Assembly (NCBI GenBank): GCA_035439505.1
Contig: DAORKJ010000010.1
Location: 4,895 to 68,894, forward strand
Length of the DNA: 64,000 nucleotides
Reading direction: 5' to 3'
Source of the DNA: UBA7236 sp035439505
GTDB taxonomy: Bacteria; Bacteroidota; Bacteroidia; Chitinophagales; BACL12
Shown here: one piece after another, positions 35,196-44,172 of the stretch
Position numbering within the stretch: the first letter of the stretch is position 1
How the letters are laid out: each line of letters begins with the position of its first letter
Notes under the pieces: generated by a model
Seen by the model: only the letters and a program-made list of their open reading frames with translations
What the model was told of the DNA's origin: nothing
The model's database searches: none
Program-made: the position numbers and the translations under genes

Positions 35196-37292
35196 GTGAA
35201 AATTTCGCGCGTTTTAATCCTGGTTGTTATACTTGTAGAAGGGCTGATGGCTAATGCCCAGGCTTCTTTCGACCATAAAGTGGTTGAAGTGGGCAATATG
35301 GGTTTTTATGTCACAAATGCGTTAACCCTGGGTCGGCCTGATGTGCGCAATTCACCTTCCGGTGAGCCATCTATGGAATATCCGCTGAATTCCGGAATTG
35401 AGCACCTTTTTGAAGCCGGTTTATGGATAGGTGCTATAGTTGATGGCCAGTATTTAGTTTCTACCTCAGCAAAAGATGCTGCAAGCGGATATACTACCGG
35501 TCAAACAGGATTTGAGTTTTCAGCAGAAATAGGAAATACCATACAACAACGCAGCTCATTAACCGCAAGTGATTTTTTTAATTTCGATGCCGTTTCTCAT
35601 GCTGATATGTTAATTGATGCTTCAGATAAAAATGTGATTGTTCCCGGAACCACAATTGCTATTTCTGAGCATACACAACCGTTAAATGCAGATGTGCATT
35701 TAGAATCTTATGCATGGAATTATTCTTTTGCCGATTATTTTGTGTTATTAAATTATAGCATCACCAATAATTCAACCAATATCTGGGATAGTGTTTGGTG
35801 TGGGTTATGGAGCGATTTAGTTGTCCGCAATGTAAATGTATCTACCGATTTTGGTTCTGCATTTTTTAGTCAGGGTGGTTATGGATATTTAGCCGATTAT
35901 TTTACTAATTATGCTTTTGATGTAGATGGCGATCCGGGATTTACCAATTCGTATGGTGCATTTCAATTTTTAGGCATCGAATGGCGCGACCAGTTTATTC
36001 ATCCAAATAATAATGTCAATTTAATTGCTGCCGGATTACCAGCTGCAAATGTGAATAGTAATTTTTGGATTTTTAATTCAACGGCAACACCTCCTTATAA
36101 TGCACCTGCAAATGATGTTGAACGCTATGATAAATTGCAAGACGGATTAAACTATGCTGATCCGGGCATTGTAGATTTTTTACATGACCCGTCCACAACT
36201 GGTGGGTTAACAAATTTATTATCTGCTGGACCTGTAATTGCCATTGAACCGGGTGAAACTATTCATTTAGTTTTTGCTGCTGTCTGCGCCAAACAAATCG
36301 ACAATGGTGGTGTAAACGGCGAAGAAAAAGATACGCCTGAAGCACAAGCTACATTAGTAGACCATTTAAGCTGGTCGAAACGCACCTATTTAGGAGAAGA
36401 CCAAAATGAGAATGGTATTTTAGATGCAGGTGAAGATTTAGATGCGGATGATATTTTAGACCGATATATTTTACCTGAACCTCCTGCTACGCCAAAAATT
36501 AAAGTGATTGCTAATAGTCAGTCAATTGAAATTTATTGGGACAACAAAGCGGAGTTTTCGGTTGACCCAATTTCAAAAGAAGTTGATTTTGAAGGATATC
36601 GTTTATACAGAACTCAGCCCGGTGACGATTTTAATTTAAATTTATTAGGCGATGCCAATATGATTGCTCAATGGGATTTGCCGGGTAATAATTTGGGTTA
36701 TAATAATGGATTACAACTTGTTGCTTTAACAACGCCTGAAATAATTGATGCAGATACCTTTTATTACAAATACACTTTAGACAATGTGTTAAATGGATGG
36801 CAATATTTAATTATCCTAACCGCATTTGATCGTGGTGATGAAAATTTAAATATCGAAAGTTTAGAATCTTCTTTTATTGAAAATGCGGTGAGTGTTTTTC
36901 CGGGTACTTTAGCCACTTCGGACGAACAAACTGCTATTGGTGTTTATCCAAATCCATATCGGTTAAATGCCGCTTGGGATGGAGCAACATCAACAACCAG
37001 AAAAATAATTTTTTATCATTTGCCTGCAAAATGTGAAATCACCATTTTTACTTTAGGGGGAGATATTGTCGCTACTATTCAACACGATGGTGACAATTAT
37101 AATGGCTCCGATATTGGTTGGTTTGATACGTATGGTGGTAATGAAAATGCGCGTGAGTTTTCCGGCGGTGAACACGCCTGGGATATTTTAAGTGAAAGTA
37201 AACAAACCATTACGCAAGGTATTTATTTATTTAATGTAAAAGACCTTGAAACCGGCATCAACAAACAAGGCCGTTTTGTTGTAATAGAATAA
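35196..37292 (+). CDS. Secreted protein with Ca-binding-like loop and T9SS-like C-terminus
   Basis: A 698-residue exported protein, GTG start at 35196 (MKISRVLILVVILVEGLMANA is the signal peptide). Most of it is beta-rich and not recognised. A stretch like an EF-hand or dockerin calcium loop occurs at about 403-422 (EDQNENGILDAGEDLDADD). A fibronectin-like part follows (IEIYWDNKAEF ... DFEGYRLYRTQ). The C-terminus (IGVYPNPYRLNAAWDG ... GIYLFNVKDLETG) is a type A-like sorting or FlgD-like domain. A near-consensus -7 box (TAGTTTTA, 35184-35191) lies 4 bases before the start, so the leader would be extremely short. Likely at the cell surface; role unknown. Confidence 0.75.
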   Translation: MKISRVLILVVILVEGLMANAQASFDHKVVEVGNMGFYVTNALTLGRPDVRNSPSGEPSMEYPLNSGIEHLFEAGLWIGAIVDGQYLVSTSAKDAASGYTTGQTGFEFSAEIGNTIQQRSSLTASDFFNFDAVSHADMLIDASDKNVIVPGTTIAISEHTQPLNADVHLESYAWNYSFADYFVLLNYSITNNSTNIWDSVWCGLWSDLVVRNVNVSTDFGSAFFSQGGYGYLADYFTNYAFDVDGDPGFTNSYGAFQFLGIEWRDQFIHPNNNVNLIAAGLPAANVNSNFWIFNSTATPPYNAPANDVERYDKLQDGLNYADPGIVDFLHDPSTTGGLTNLLSAGPVIAIEPGETIHLVFAAVCAKQIDNGGVNGEEKDTPEAQATLVDHLSWSKRTYLGEDQNENGILDAGEDLDADDILDRYILPEPPATPKIKVIANSQSIEIYWDNKAEFSVDPISKEVDFEGYRLYRTQPGDDFNLNLLGDANMIAQWDLPGNNLGYNNGLQLVALTTPEIIDADTFYYKYTLDNVLNGWQYLIILTAFDRGDENLNIESLESSFIENAVSVFPGTLATSDEQTAIGVYPNPYRLNAAWDGATSTTRKIIFYHLPAKCEITIFTLGGDIVATIQHDGDNYNGSDIGWFDTYGGNENAREFSGGEHAWDILSESKQTITQGIYLFNVKDLETGINKQGRFVVIE

Positions 37293-37354
37293 GTTTTCCA
37301 TTTTGTTTAGTCAAAAATGCTATTTAATATTCGACAATACTTCAATTGTTAGCC

Positions 37355-37362
37355 TATCTTTG
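37355..37362 (+). promoter_or_regulatory. -7 box of serA
   Basis: TATCTTTG matches TAnnTTTG and ends 12 bases before the ATG at 37375, predicting a leader of only a few bases. No -33 TTG at 17-23 nt. Confidence 0.55.
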
Positions 37363-37374
37363 TAAAAAACTTAC

Positions 37375-38607
37375 ATGTCCGCGCTAACGTCGTATCCTAA
37401 AGAAAAAATTCAGATTCTGCTTTTAGAAAATATAGCTGACAGAGCTGTTCAGGGGTTTGTCGATTCCGGATATGCACAAGTGAAAAAATTAAGTGGGGCA
37501 TTAGAAGAAGACGCACTGATTGATGCTATTAAAGATGTACATTTATTAGGCATCCGTTCAAAAACACTAATTACTTCGCGGGTTTTACAACAAGCAAATA
37601 AATTGCTGGCGGTAGGATGTTATTGCATTGGCACCAATCAGGTTGATTTACAAACAGCAAAAGAAAAAGGTGTTGTAGTTTTTAATTCTCCTTATCCAAA
37701 CACACGGTCTGTAGCGGAATTAGTAATAGCTGAAGCCATCATGTTATTGCGCAGAATTCCGGAAAAAAACACTGCCGCGCATCAGGGTATTTGGCTAAAA
37801 GATGCCCGCAATTGTTTTGAATTACGTGGAAAAACACTCGGCATAATTGGATATGGTAATATTGGTATGCAGGTATCTGTATTAGCAGAAGCTTTGGGAA
37901 TGCGGGTTATATATACTGATGTAACTACAAAATTGCCAATGGGTAACGCTCAACAAATTCATCAGCTTTATGACTTGTTAAAAATAGCAGATGTAGTTTC
38001 GTTACACGTGCCCGAAGCGCCATCTACTATTCAATTGTTGAACGATGCTGCGCTTTCTCAAATGAAAAAGGGCAGTATTTTAATAAATTGTGCCAGAGGG
38101 AATGTAATTGATTTGAAGGCATTAAAAACACATTTATTATCAGGCCATATTGGTGGAGCTGCAATTGATGTATTTCCCGAAGAACCGGAAAAAAACGGAG
38201 CTGAATTTGTTTCGGATTTACAACAAATCCCTAATACAATATTAACCCCGCATATTGGTGGCTCCACGGAAGAAGCACAGGTAAATATAAGCGAAGATGT
38301 TACAGCTAAGCTGATTGGATTTTTGGAATCCGGTGTTACCAGTGGCTCACATACAGTACCAGCATTACATTTACCCCAACATCCTAACGCTCACCGTATT
38401 TTGCATATTCACCGCAATACACCTGGTGTTTTATCAGCAATAAACAGCGTTTTTTCAAACAACGAAGTGAATATCGTTGGTCAATACCTCAACACCAATA
38501 CTGAAATTGGGTATGCTGTTATAGATGTCAACCGGAATTTAACCACCTCAACTATAGAGGCATTAAAGAATGTGCCTCATACCATTAAAATGCGGGTTGT
38601 TTATTAA
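37375..38607 (+). CDS. serA: D-3-phosphoglycerate dehydrogenase
   Basis: Cytoplasmic NAD-dependent enzyme that oxidises 3-phosphoglycerate as the first step of serine synthesis. The 410 residues match the E. coli-type enzyme: substrate domain with IGTNQVDLQTAKEKGVVVFN, Rossmann motif GIIGYGNIGMQV, catalytic His in TPHIGGSTEEAQ, and a C-terminal ACT domain (about 335-410, HRNTPGVLSAINSVFSNNEV) that in the family binds serine for feedback inhibition. It is a single gene. The usual partner serC is not in the window. Confidence 0.96.
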   Translation: MSALTSYPKEKIQILLLENIADRAVQGFVDSGYAQVKKLSGALEEDALIDAIKDVHLLGIRSKTLITSRVLQQANKLLAVGCYCIGTNQVDLQTAKEKGVVVFNSPYPNTRSVAELVIAEAIMLLRRIPEKNTAAHQGIWLKDARNCFELRGKTLGIIGYGNIGMQVSVLAEALGMRVIYTDVTTKLPMGNAQQIHQLYDLLKIADVVSLHVPEAPSTIQLLNDAALSQMKKGSILINCARGNVIDLKALKTHLLSGHIGGAAIDVFPEEPEKNGAEFVSDLQQIPNTILTPHIGGSTEEAQVNISEDVTAKLIGFLESGVTSGSHTVPALHLPQHPNAHRILHIHRNTPGVLSAINSVFSNNEVNIVGQYLNTNTEIGYAVIDVNRNLTTSTIEALKNVPHTIKMRVVY

Positions 38608-38702
38608 TAACTTTTGTGTACGGCCTTGTAATAAAATCTTACTCATGGTAACATTAGTTTGATAAAAGACACTTAAATTTATACCGAACAAACACTAATT
38701 AC

Positions 38703-39488
38703 ATGAAGCCTATCTATTCAACGACACTCGCTTTATCCCTTTTTATTACATTTAACCTTAACGCAGCTATTTCCAATTTTTGTTTTGTGGATGAATTCGG
38801 GTATATTGCTGAAGTCACTGCAACAAGAACAGGTCCGGGCTATTACGAATTAAACGGAACTGCAGATGTATTTGCAGGTTACGACTGGATTGTGACAGGT
38901 TATTATGATAAAACATCTGATGTTTGGAGTTTAACTTACACGAACCCATTCCCTGATGGATGTTTAGTATTTACCGATTATTTTGTTTACACTTCTACCT
39001 CTCACACTGCCGGAAATATTAATTTCGACTGGACAAATTATTGTTTCGGTGGGGCAACAGATGTGGGAAGTGCCAGCACCATTTATTTCAAATCTTTATG
39101 TGTTTTCCGATTACCTGAGTCCACTCCTGCCGGCCCGGCAAGTGCTGATAAATCATTATCAGGTATAAAACAATTTATCGCCACTCCGCAAGAAGGAACT
39201 CCGCTTTTCCGCGATTTATTATTCGATCAGGAATTTAGTGTAACAACTACGGCTGAAAATAATTATACTATCAGTTTTGAATTAGATAATTCAACTGATG
39301 TTAAAATTGATATTTATAATTATGCCGGTCAATTTGTTACAACTGTAACTGAAGCTGCATACAATAGTGGATTTTACAAACTAAATTGGAACGGAAATGA
39401 TGCTGCAGGAAATGAAAGTAAACCAGGTATGTATTTAGCTATACTACATTCAGACAATGAGCAACTATCGTATAAATTCATTAAATAA
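38703..39488 (+). CDS. Small secreted protein with T9SS/FlgD-like C-terminus
   Basis: A 261-residue exported protein. Signal peptide MKPIYSTTLALSLFITFNLNA. The N-terminal half (about 22-145) is beta-rich with several Cys and no recognised family. The C-terminal 75 residues (ENNYTISFELDNSTDVKIDI ... PGMYLAILHSDN) form the immunoglobulin-like fold shared by FlgD and T9SS type A sorting domains, without a clear YPNP. Probably surface-attached or secreted; no catalytic residues seen. Followed by a terminator. Confidence 0.65.
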   Translation: MKPIYSTTLALSLFITFNLNAAISNFCFVDEFGYIAEVTATRTGPGYYELNGTADVFAGYDWIVTGYYDKTSDVWSLTYTNPFPDGCLVFTDYFVYTSTSHTAGNINFDWTNYCFGGATDVGSASTIYFKSLCVFRLPESTPAGPASADKSLSGIKQFIATPQEGTPLFRDLLFDQEFSVTTTAENNYTISFELDNSTDVKIDIYNYAGQFVTTVTEAAYNSGFYKLNWNGNDAAGNESKPGMYLAILHSDNEQLSYKFIK

Positions 39489-39506
39489 TTGAAACAAAAT
39501 TTATTG

Positions 39507-39539
39507 AAAAAAGTGCGAATAATTTCGCGCTTTTTTTTT
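39507..39539. terminator. Bidirectional terminator
   Basis: Hairpin AAGTGCGAA / TTTCGCGCTT (one G-U pair), with A-run before and nine T after, between convergent genes. Confidence 0.85.
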
Positions 39540-39563
39540 GCAATAAAGTTGGGAATTCTGACC

Positions 39564-41913
39564 TCAAAATTCTGTCCACTCTTTTTTCCGGGTAAGTTTT
39601 AAATCCTGGAGCACACTTGCTTTTACATTGATATTAAATATATAACTCTGTCTAGCTCCAAATGGTATCCATTTAAAGCCCATTTCCCAACAATGTAATT
39701 GGCGATAGATATCAATACTGGTGTAAGTAAATTGCTTCAACTCTAGATCGTATCCCGACGATAATAATACCTTCCAGTTAGGCGTTAAATTTAAATCACC
39801 CTGAAAATAAGCCGATTGTGTAGTATATAAAGAATCTCTTCCGTCAGGTGTTGGTGCATTAGTTACACGTAAATTGTAGGAGATGCTAAAATTCCATGGT
39901 ATTTCGAAGTCGATATATCCTTCAGGGTTATTCCAAACCATTTCTCGTTCACCTTCAGTACCCGCTGATGTAGCTAAGGTGGGATTAGAATTTCGTTTAG
40001 ATTGAAAATCGGTACTCAAACTCACATTTCCACCATTAAATCTTCCCAGGCGTTGATTAACATCCCACTCAAACTGGTTGAGATTTCTTCCTGTTGAATC
40101 CAAAATATAAGGGTCGAAACTTCCTGAAAAATTGATACGCACATTTTTAAATAAAGTAGTATATGCGCTGAATGAAATATCAGCCAAATTTAAAGAATCT
40201 GCAGCGAGGTTATACGAAGTTCCAAAGCTGAAACTTTCTAAAATTTTTATTTTCTTTTCATGTTTTACAGAGTCCTTCTTCGAATACACTTTCATCTCCA
40301 ATGTATTACTCAGATTTAACCCAATACTCCCTACCTCGCCCCGCGAGGGACCACCATAAATACTCCCCTCAAAGATGCTATATGGGGTGGGCTCTTCTGC
40401 TGTAGGCGCTGTATAATAATCGCCATAATATCCCCACTTTTGAGCACCAAAATCAGGTGTATAATTAAAGGTGAGGGATGGTGTCATTACGTGTCTGATT
40501 GCCTTTAATTTTCCATTAAACTGTATGGTAGAATAAATTTTAGTATTAATACTGGCGCCCATATTAAAATAACGAGCAGCAACAAATCCATTTACGGTAT
40601 CAATATCTAAGTAAACGGTATCAATGGTAATACTATCCTCACCTGTTCCGGTGGGGAAGGTATCGGTAACAATAGTTAATTGATAATTTTTTCGAATAGA
40701 TTCCAAATACCAGTTTTCAGTATAATTATAATATGGATTAAACGTAAAATATTTTAAAAATTTTAAAGGCGCAGAAGAATTAACAGTATGCTGCATGCCG
40801 TTTTCCATTTTGTCTAATGTTTCCGGCATAAATAAAAGTGAATCGGGCGAAATAATTTCGTTTCGTGTTTTCAGATTATAGGTAACACTAAATTGATTTA
40901 AAAAACCTTCTTTTTTATTACTCAATTTTTTTAACGGATAAATGCGGTTCATACTCAGCGATGCTTCAGGCAAAGTGAGGTTTACCATATTGTCGGAAAT
41001 AGTTTGAGAATGACGCAATGCAACAGTTAAATTAAAAGGCGTACTAGGGAAAGCCTGTGAAAATGAGATACCAGAGTTTAAGGTATTGGTTAAATAACTG
41101 CTATTGTAGGCGTTATTTTGTAAATAATCGCTTGAGCTTAAATTCACATTTGCACTAAATGATGAGTTGGGACGTGCTTTCCCATCCTGTGCATGATTCC
41201 ATGAAATATAAAATCCGGAATTTTCTGAATAATCTAGCGCAAATGGTAATCCTAATTTATTAACAGCATAATCTACCCTGAAATTACCACTGAATTTATA
41301 ATTTAAACGGTAAGCAGTTGCAGCATGCAATCCCCAGCTTCCGCGTGAATAAATATCGCCTGTTAATGCAAGGTCAAAATAATCGTTGAGCGCAAAATAA
41401 TATCCTCCATTGCGTAAAAAATATCCCTGCGTAAAATGTTTTCCGTATGTTGGAATAATTAACCCGGATGTTTGACCTCGTTTAATCGGAAAAATCCCAA
41501 ATGGTAAAAATAATGGTGTGGGTACATCGGCAATAACCAAATTTGCAGGGCCTGTAACAGCAACTTTTTGCGGAATTACTTTGGCTTTATCAGCAGCAAT
41601 ATAAAAATGCGGATGATCCAATTCGCAGGTAGTATAACTCAGGTGGTCGCCATAATAGGAATCGTCNNNNNNNNNNNNNNNNNNNNNNNNNNNNNNNNNN
41701 NNNNNNNNNNNNNNNNNNNNNNNNNNNNNNNNNNNNNNNNNNNNNNNNNNNNNNNNNNNNNNNNNNGATGGTATCGGGAAGTTCCTGAGCAGCATAATTC
41801 ACAACATTTTGGTTGGATTGCTCATTTTTATATACAAAAATGCCATCGGATGCCTTTAAAAACATACAATTCACAAAAATCGATATGGCTAAAAGCAGAA
41901 ATTTACGTGGCAC
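39564..41913 (-). CDS. lptD: LptD-like LPS assembly protein, interrupted by an assembly gap
   Basis: Outer-membrane barrel that inserts lipopolysaccharide into the outer leaflet. After the gap the sequence reads as the Bacteroidota LptD/OstA-C type: the end of the N-terminal OstA-like domain, then PTPLFLPFGIFPIKRGQTSG (LptD hallmark), GGYYFALNDYFDLALTGDIY and many amphipathic strands, ending in WTEF. The first 49 residues before the gap (MPRKFLLLAISIFVNCMFLK, then DGIFVYKNEQ) are the signal peptide and the start of the mature protein, in a different frame from the rest. The 100-N placeholder hides that frame relation; the known lengths suggest about 100 residues are missing. It is divergent from the amidase-MCE-LptA genes. 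Confidence 0.85.
41667..41766. other. Assembly gap (100 N) inside lptD
   Basis: Exactly 100 N with no shared flanks, so real sequence of unknown length is missing from the OstA-like N-terminal domain. Confidence 0.98.
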
Positions 41914-41916
41914 AGA

Positions 41917-41976
41917 TAATTTTGGAATAATTTTATTACTAAATGGATGTTTACTTACAATTATTGTGCAAAGCTA
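41917..41976. promoter_or_regulatory. Divergent -7 boxes for lptD and the amidase operon
   Basis: A plus-strand TAATTTTG (41917-41924) faces the amidase start, and a minus-strand TAGCTTTG (41969-41976) faces lptD (ATG at 41913). The two promoters would overlap in a 71-base intergenic region, which may tie lptD expression to the amidase-MCE-lptA unit. Confidence 0.5.
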
Positions 41977-41984
41977 TTGAAATT

Positions 41985-43160
41985 ATGAAAAAAAGGACCG
42001 GCAAAACAAGTTTGCTAATTGGAATGTTCGTGGTTGCATTTATTGTTTTAACCTCATTTAAGTCATTTTCGTTATCTCCGGTTGCCATTCAACCGTATAA
42101 ATTAAAAACAGTAGTCATCGATCCGGGTCATGGAGGCCATGATCATGGATGCAGTGGCAGCAAAAACAACGAAAAAACAGTTGCACTCAATTTATCGCTT
42201 AAGCTGGGTGAACTCATCGAAAAAAATTACCCGGATGTAAAGGTAGTGTATACGCGCAAAACCGACGTATTTATTGAATTACACGAGCGGGCAGCAATTG
42301 CTAACCGCAATAATGCCGATTTATTTATCTGCATTCACTGTAACGCCAACCCAAGTTCATCTCCTTTCGGCACAGAAACCTATGTAATGGGGTTACATAA
42401 AACCGAAGCCAACTTAAATGTGGCCAAAAGGGAAAATGACGTAATCTTATTGGAAGACAACTACAATCAGCATTACGACGGTTTCGACCCGTCAAATCCT
42501 GCCTCACATATCATTTTTTCTCTCAACCAACATGCGTTTATGGAGCAAAGTATCTTATTTGCCTCCAGCGTTGAAAAATATATGAAAAGTCACGCAAAAC
42601 GCAGCAGCCGAGGGGTTAAACAGGCCGGTTTCCTGGTTTTATGGAAAACAGGGATGCCGAGTGTGTTGATTGAAACCGGGTTTTTAACCAATGCCAACGA
42701 AGAAAAGTTCTTAGGTTCATCTGAAGGGCAATCTGCCATTGCCGAAAGCATTTTTTATGCATTCCGTGATTATAAAAATGATATGGAAAACAATTCGGGT
42801 AAGGTGAGTGCTGAAAAAGCCCAGGAATTGGAAGCCCAAATGGACAAAAAAGAAACACCTGTCGAAAATCCTATTGCCGTGGCCGGAGATACTAAAGGAT
42901 TGAGTTTCAGCGTTCAGTTTTATGCAAGTGCCGTGGAAGAAAAAAACAGCAAATTCTCCGCGCTAAGCAAAGAAAACATCACATTTGTTAAAGAAAACGG
43001 CATGTATAAGTATCGTTTAGGCCCCTATTCTACTTTAGATGAAGCTACTAAAAAACAAACTTTTGCCCGCGAAAACGGTTATAAAGATGCATTTGTTATA
43101 GCGATAAACGATGGAAAACGTATCTCCATTGAAGAAGCAAAGGCTATTGCGAAAAAATAA
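41985..43160 (+). CDS. N-acetylmuramoyl-L-alanine amidase with SPOR-like domain
   Basis: A 391-residue exported Amidase_3 zinc enzyme that cleaves peptide stems from glycan strands during cell separation. The N-terminal hydrophobic segment (about 8-30) is a signal or membrane anchor. Zinc-site motifs are VVIDPGHGGHDHG, NNEKTVALNL and FICIHCNANP; the catalytic Glu is in SVLIETGFLTN. The C-terminal 80 residues (SFSVQFYASAVEE ... YKYRLGPYSTLDEA) look like a SPOR domain, which binds denuded peptidoglycan at the septum. Start at ATG 41985: the 14 upstream codons spoil the signal peptide. First gene of a likely amidase-MCE-OstA unit. Confidence 0.93.
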   Translation: MKKRTGKTSLLIGMFVVAFIVLTSFKSFSLSPVAIQPYKLKTVVIDPGHGGHDHGCSGSKNNEKTVALNLSLKLGELIEKNYPDVKVVYTRKTDVFIELHERAAIANRNNADLFICIHCNANPSSSPFGTETYVMGLHKTEANLNVAKRENDVILLEDNYNQHYDGFDPSNPASHIIFSLNQHAFMEQSILFASSVEKYMKSHAKRSSRGVKQAGFLVLWKTGMPSVLIETGFLTNANEEKFLGSSEGQSAIAESIFYAFRDYKNDMENNSGKVSAEKAQELEAQMDKKETPVENPIAVAGDTKGLSFSVQFYASAVEEKNSKFSALSKENITFVKENGMYKYRLGPYSTLDEATKKQTFARENGYKDAFVIAINDGKRISIEEAKAIAKK

Positions 43161-43214
43161 TTGAACGCAACTTGCCAACTATTTTATAATTTAGCACACT
43201 CAAAGACATATCAC

Positions 43215-44156
43215 TTGAAAATATCTAATGAATCGAAGGTAGGAGTTTTGACGGCTATAGGTATAGCATTATTGTTTATTGGTTTTAATTACCTTAAAGG
43301 AATCAATATATTTCATAAAGGAACCGATTATTTTGTAGAATATGGCAGTGCAGGCGGATTGTTGGTAGGTGATCCTATAATTATTGACGGATATTCCGTT
43401 GGAAGAGTAAAATCAGTTGCCCTTCAGGAAGACCAGTCCGGTGTAAACGTAGTGCTAAATTTTTCGGAAGATGTAAATGTGCCAATTGACTCACGCGCGC
43501 GCATTAGAGGGAATTTGATGGGTGAAAAATATGTGGAAATATATTTAGGTAATGCTACAGAAATGGCAAAACCTAATAGTAATTTATTGGGTGAAATTGA
43601 ATCTGATTTGGCTAATACCATAAGCGCAGAGTTCAAACCAATTAGCGATAAAGTAAAAAGTATGCTTTCGCAAATGGATACTGCCATTACTGTTTTGAGA
43701 AGTATTTTTACTGAAGATGTACAAAACGATTTACAAAAAAGTATGCAGAGTATTAAACTTACTTTGGAATCGTTTAATCAATCTGCCGACCGCGTTAACA
43801 ATATCATTATAAAAGAAGAAGGCGCAATAGATTCTATTATATCCGACGTATCAGATATCACTAATTATGTGAACGAAAGCGAAAATGATATTAAATCTAT
43901 TTTATCTAATTTAAAAGCAGTAACCGATTCCCTCAATACCATCGAATGGCAGGAACTTAGCACGCAATTTGCATTAGCTGCAGAAAATATCAATACTATT
44001 TCTCAAAAAATTAATGAAGGTGATGGCAGTTTAGGAAAATTGGTGAATGATGAAGAATTATACAACGAACTGCTTGCCTCATTAAAAGCTTTAGATTCAG
44101 CAGTTGCCAAGTTTTCTGAAGATCCTACAATCAAACTCAAGCTTTTTGGTAAATAG
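43215..44156 (+). CDS. MCE/MlaD-family lipid transport protein
   Basis: A 313-residue envelope protein with one N-terminal membrane helix (VGVLTAIGIALLFIGFNYLK) and an MCE/MlaD domain (about 30-125: YGSAGGLLVGDPIIIDGYSV, and RARIRGNLMGEKYVEIYLG), then a long helical coiled region. MCE proteins move phospholipids between the membranes as hexameric rings. The start is TTG at 43215, giving MKISNESKVGVLTAIG, the usual pattern in this phylum; a TTG at 43161 would add 18 unlikely residues. The ATPase and permease partners of an Mla system are not in the window. It lies between amidase and OstA-like lptA. Confidence 0.9.
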   Translation: MKISNESKVGVLTAIGIALLFIGFNYLKGINIFHKGTDYFVEYGSAGGLLVGDPIIIDGYSVGRVKSVALQEDQSGVNVVLNFSEDVNVPIDSRARIRGNLMGEKYVEIYLGNATEMAKPNSNLLGEIESDLANTISAEFKPISDKVKSMLSQMDTAITVLRSIFTEDVQNDLQKSMQSIKLTLESFNQSADRVNNIIIKEEGAIDSIISDVSDITNYVNESENDIKSILSNLKAVTDSLNTIEWQELSTQFALAAENINTISQKINEGDGSLGKLVNDEELYNELLASLKALDSAVAKFSEDPTIKLKLFGK

Positions 44157-44172
44157 GATTGCGAAAAGCATT

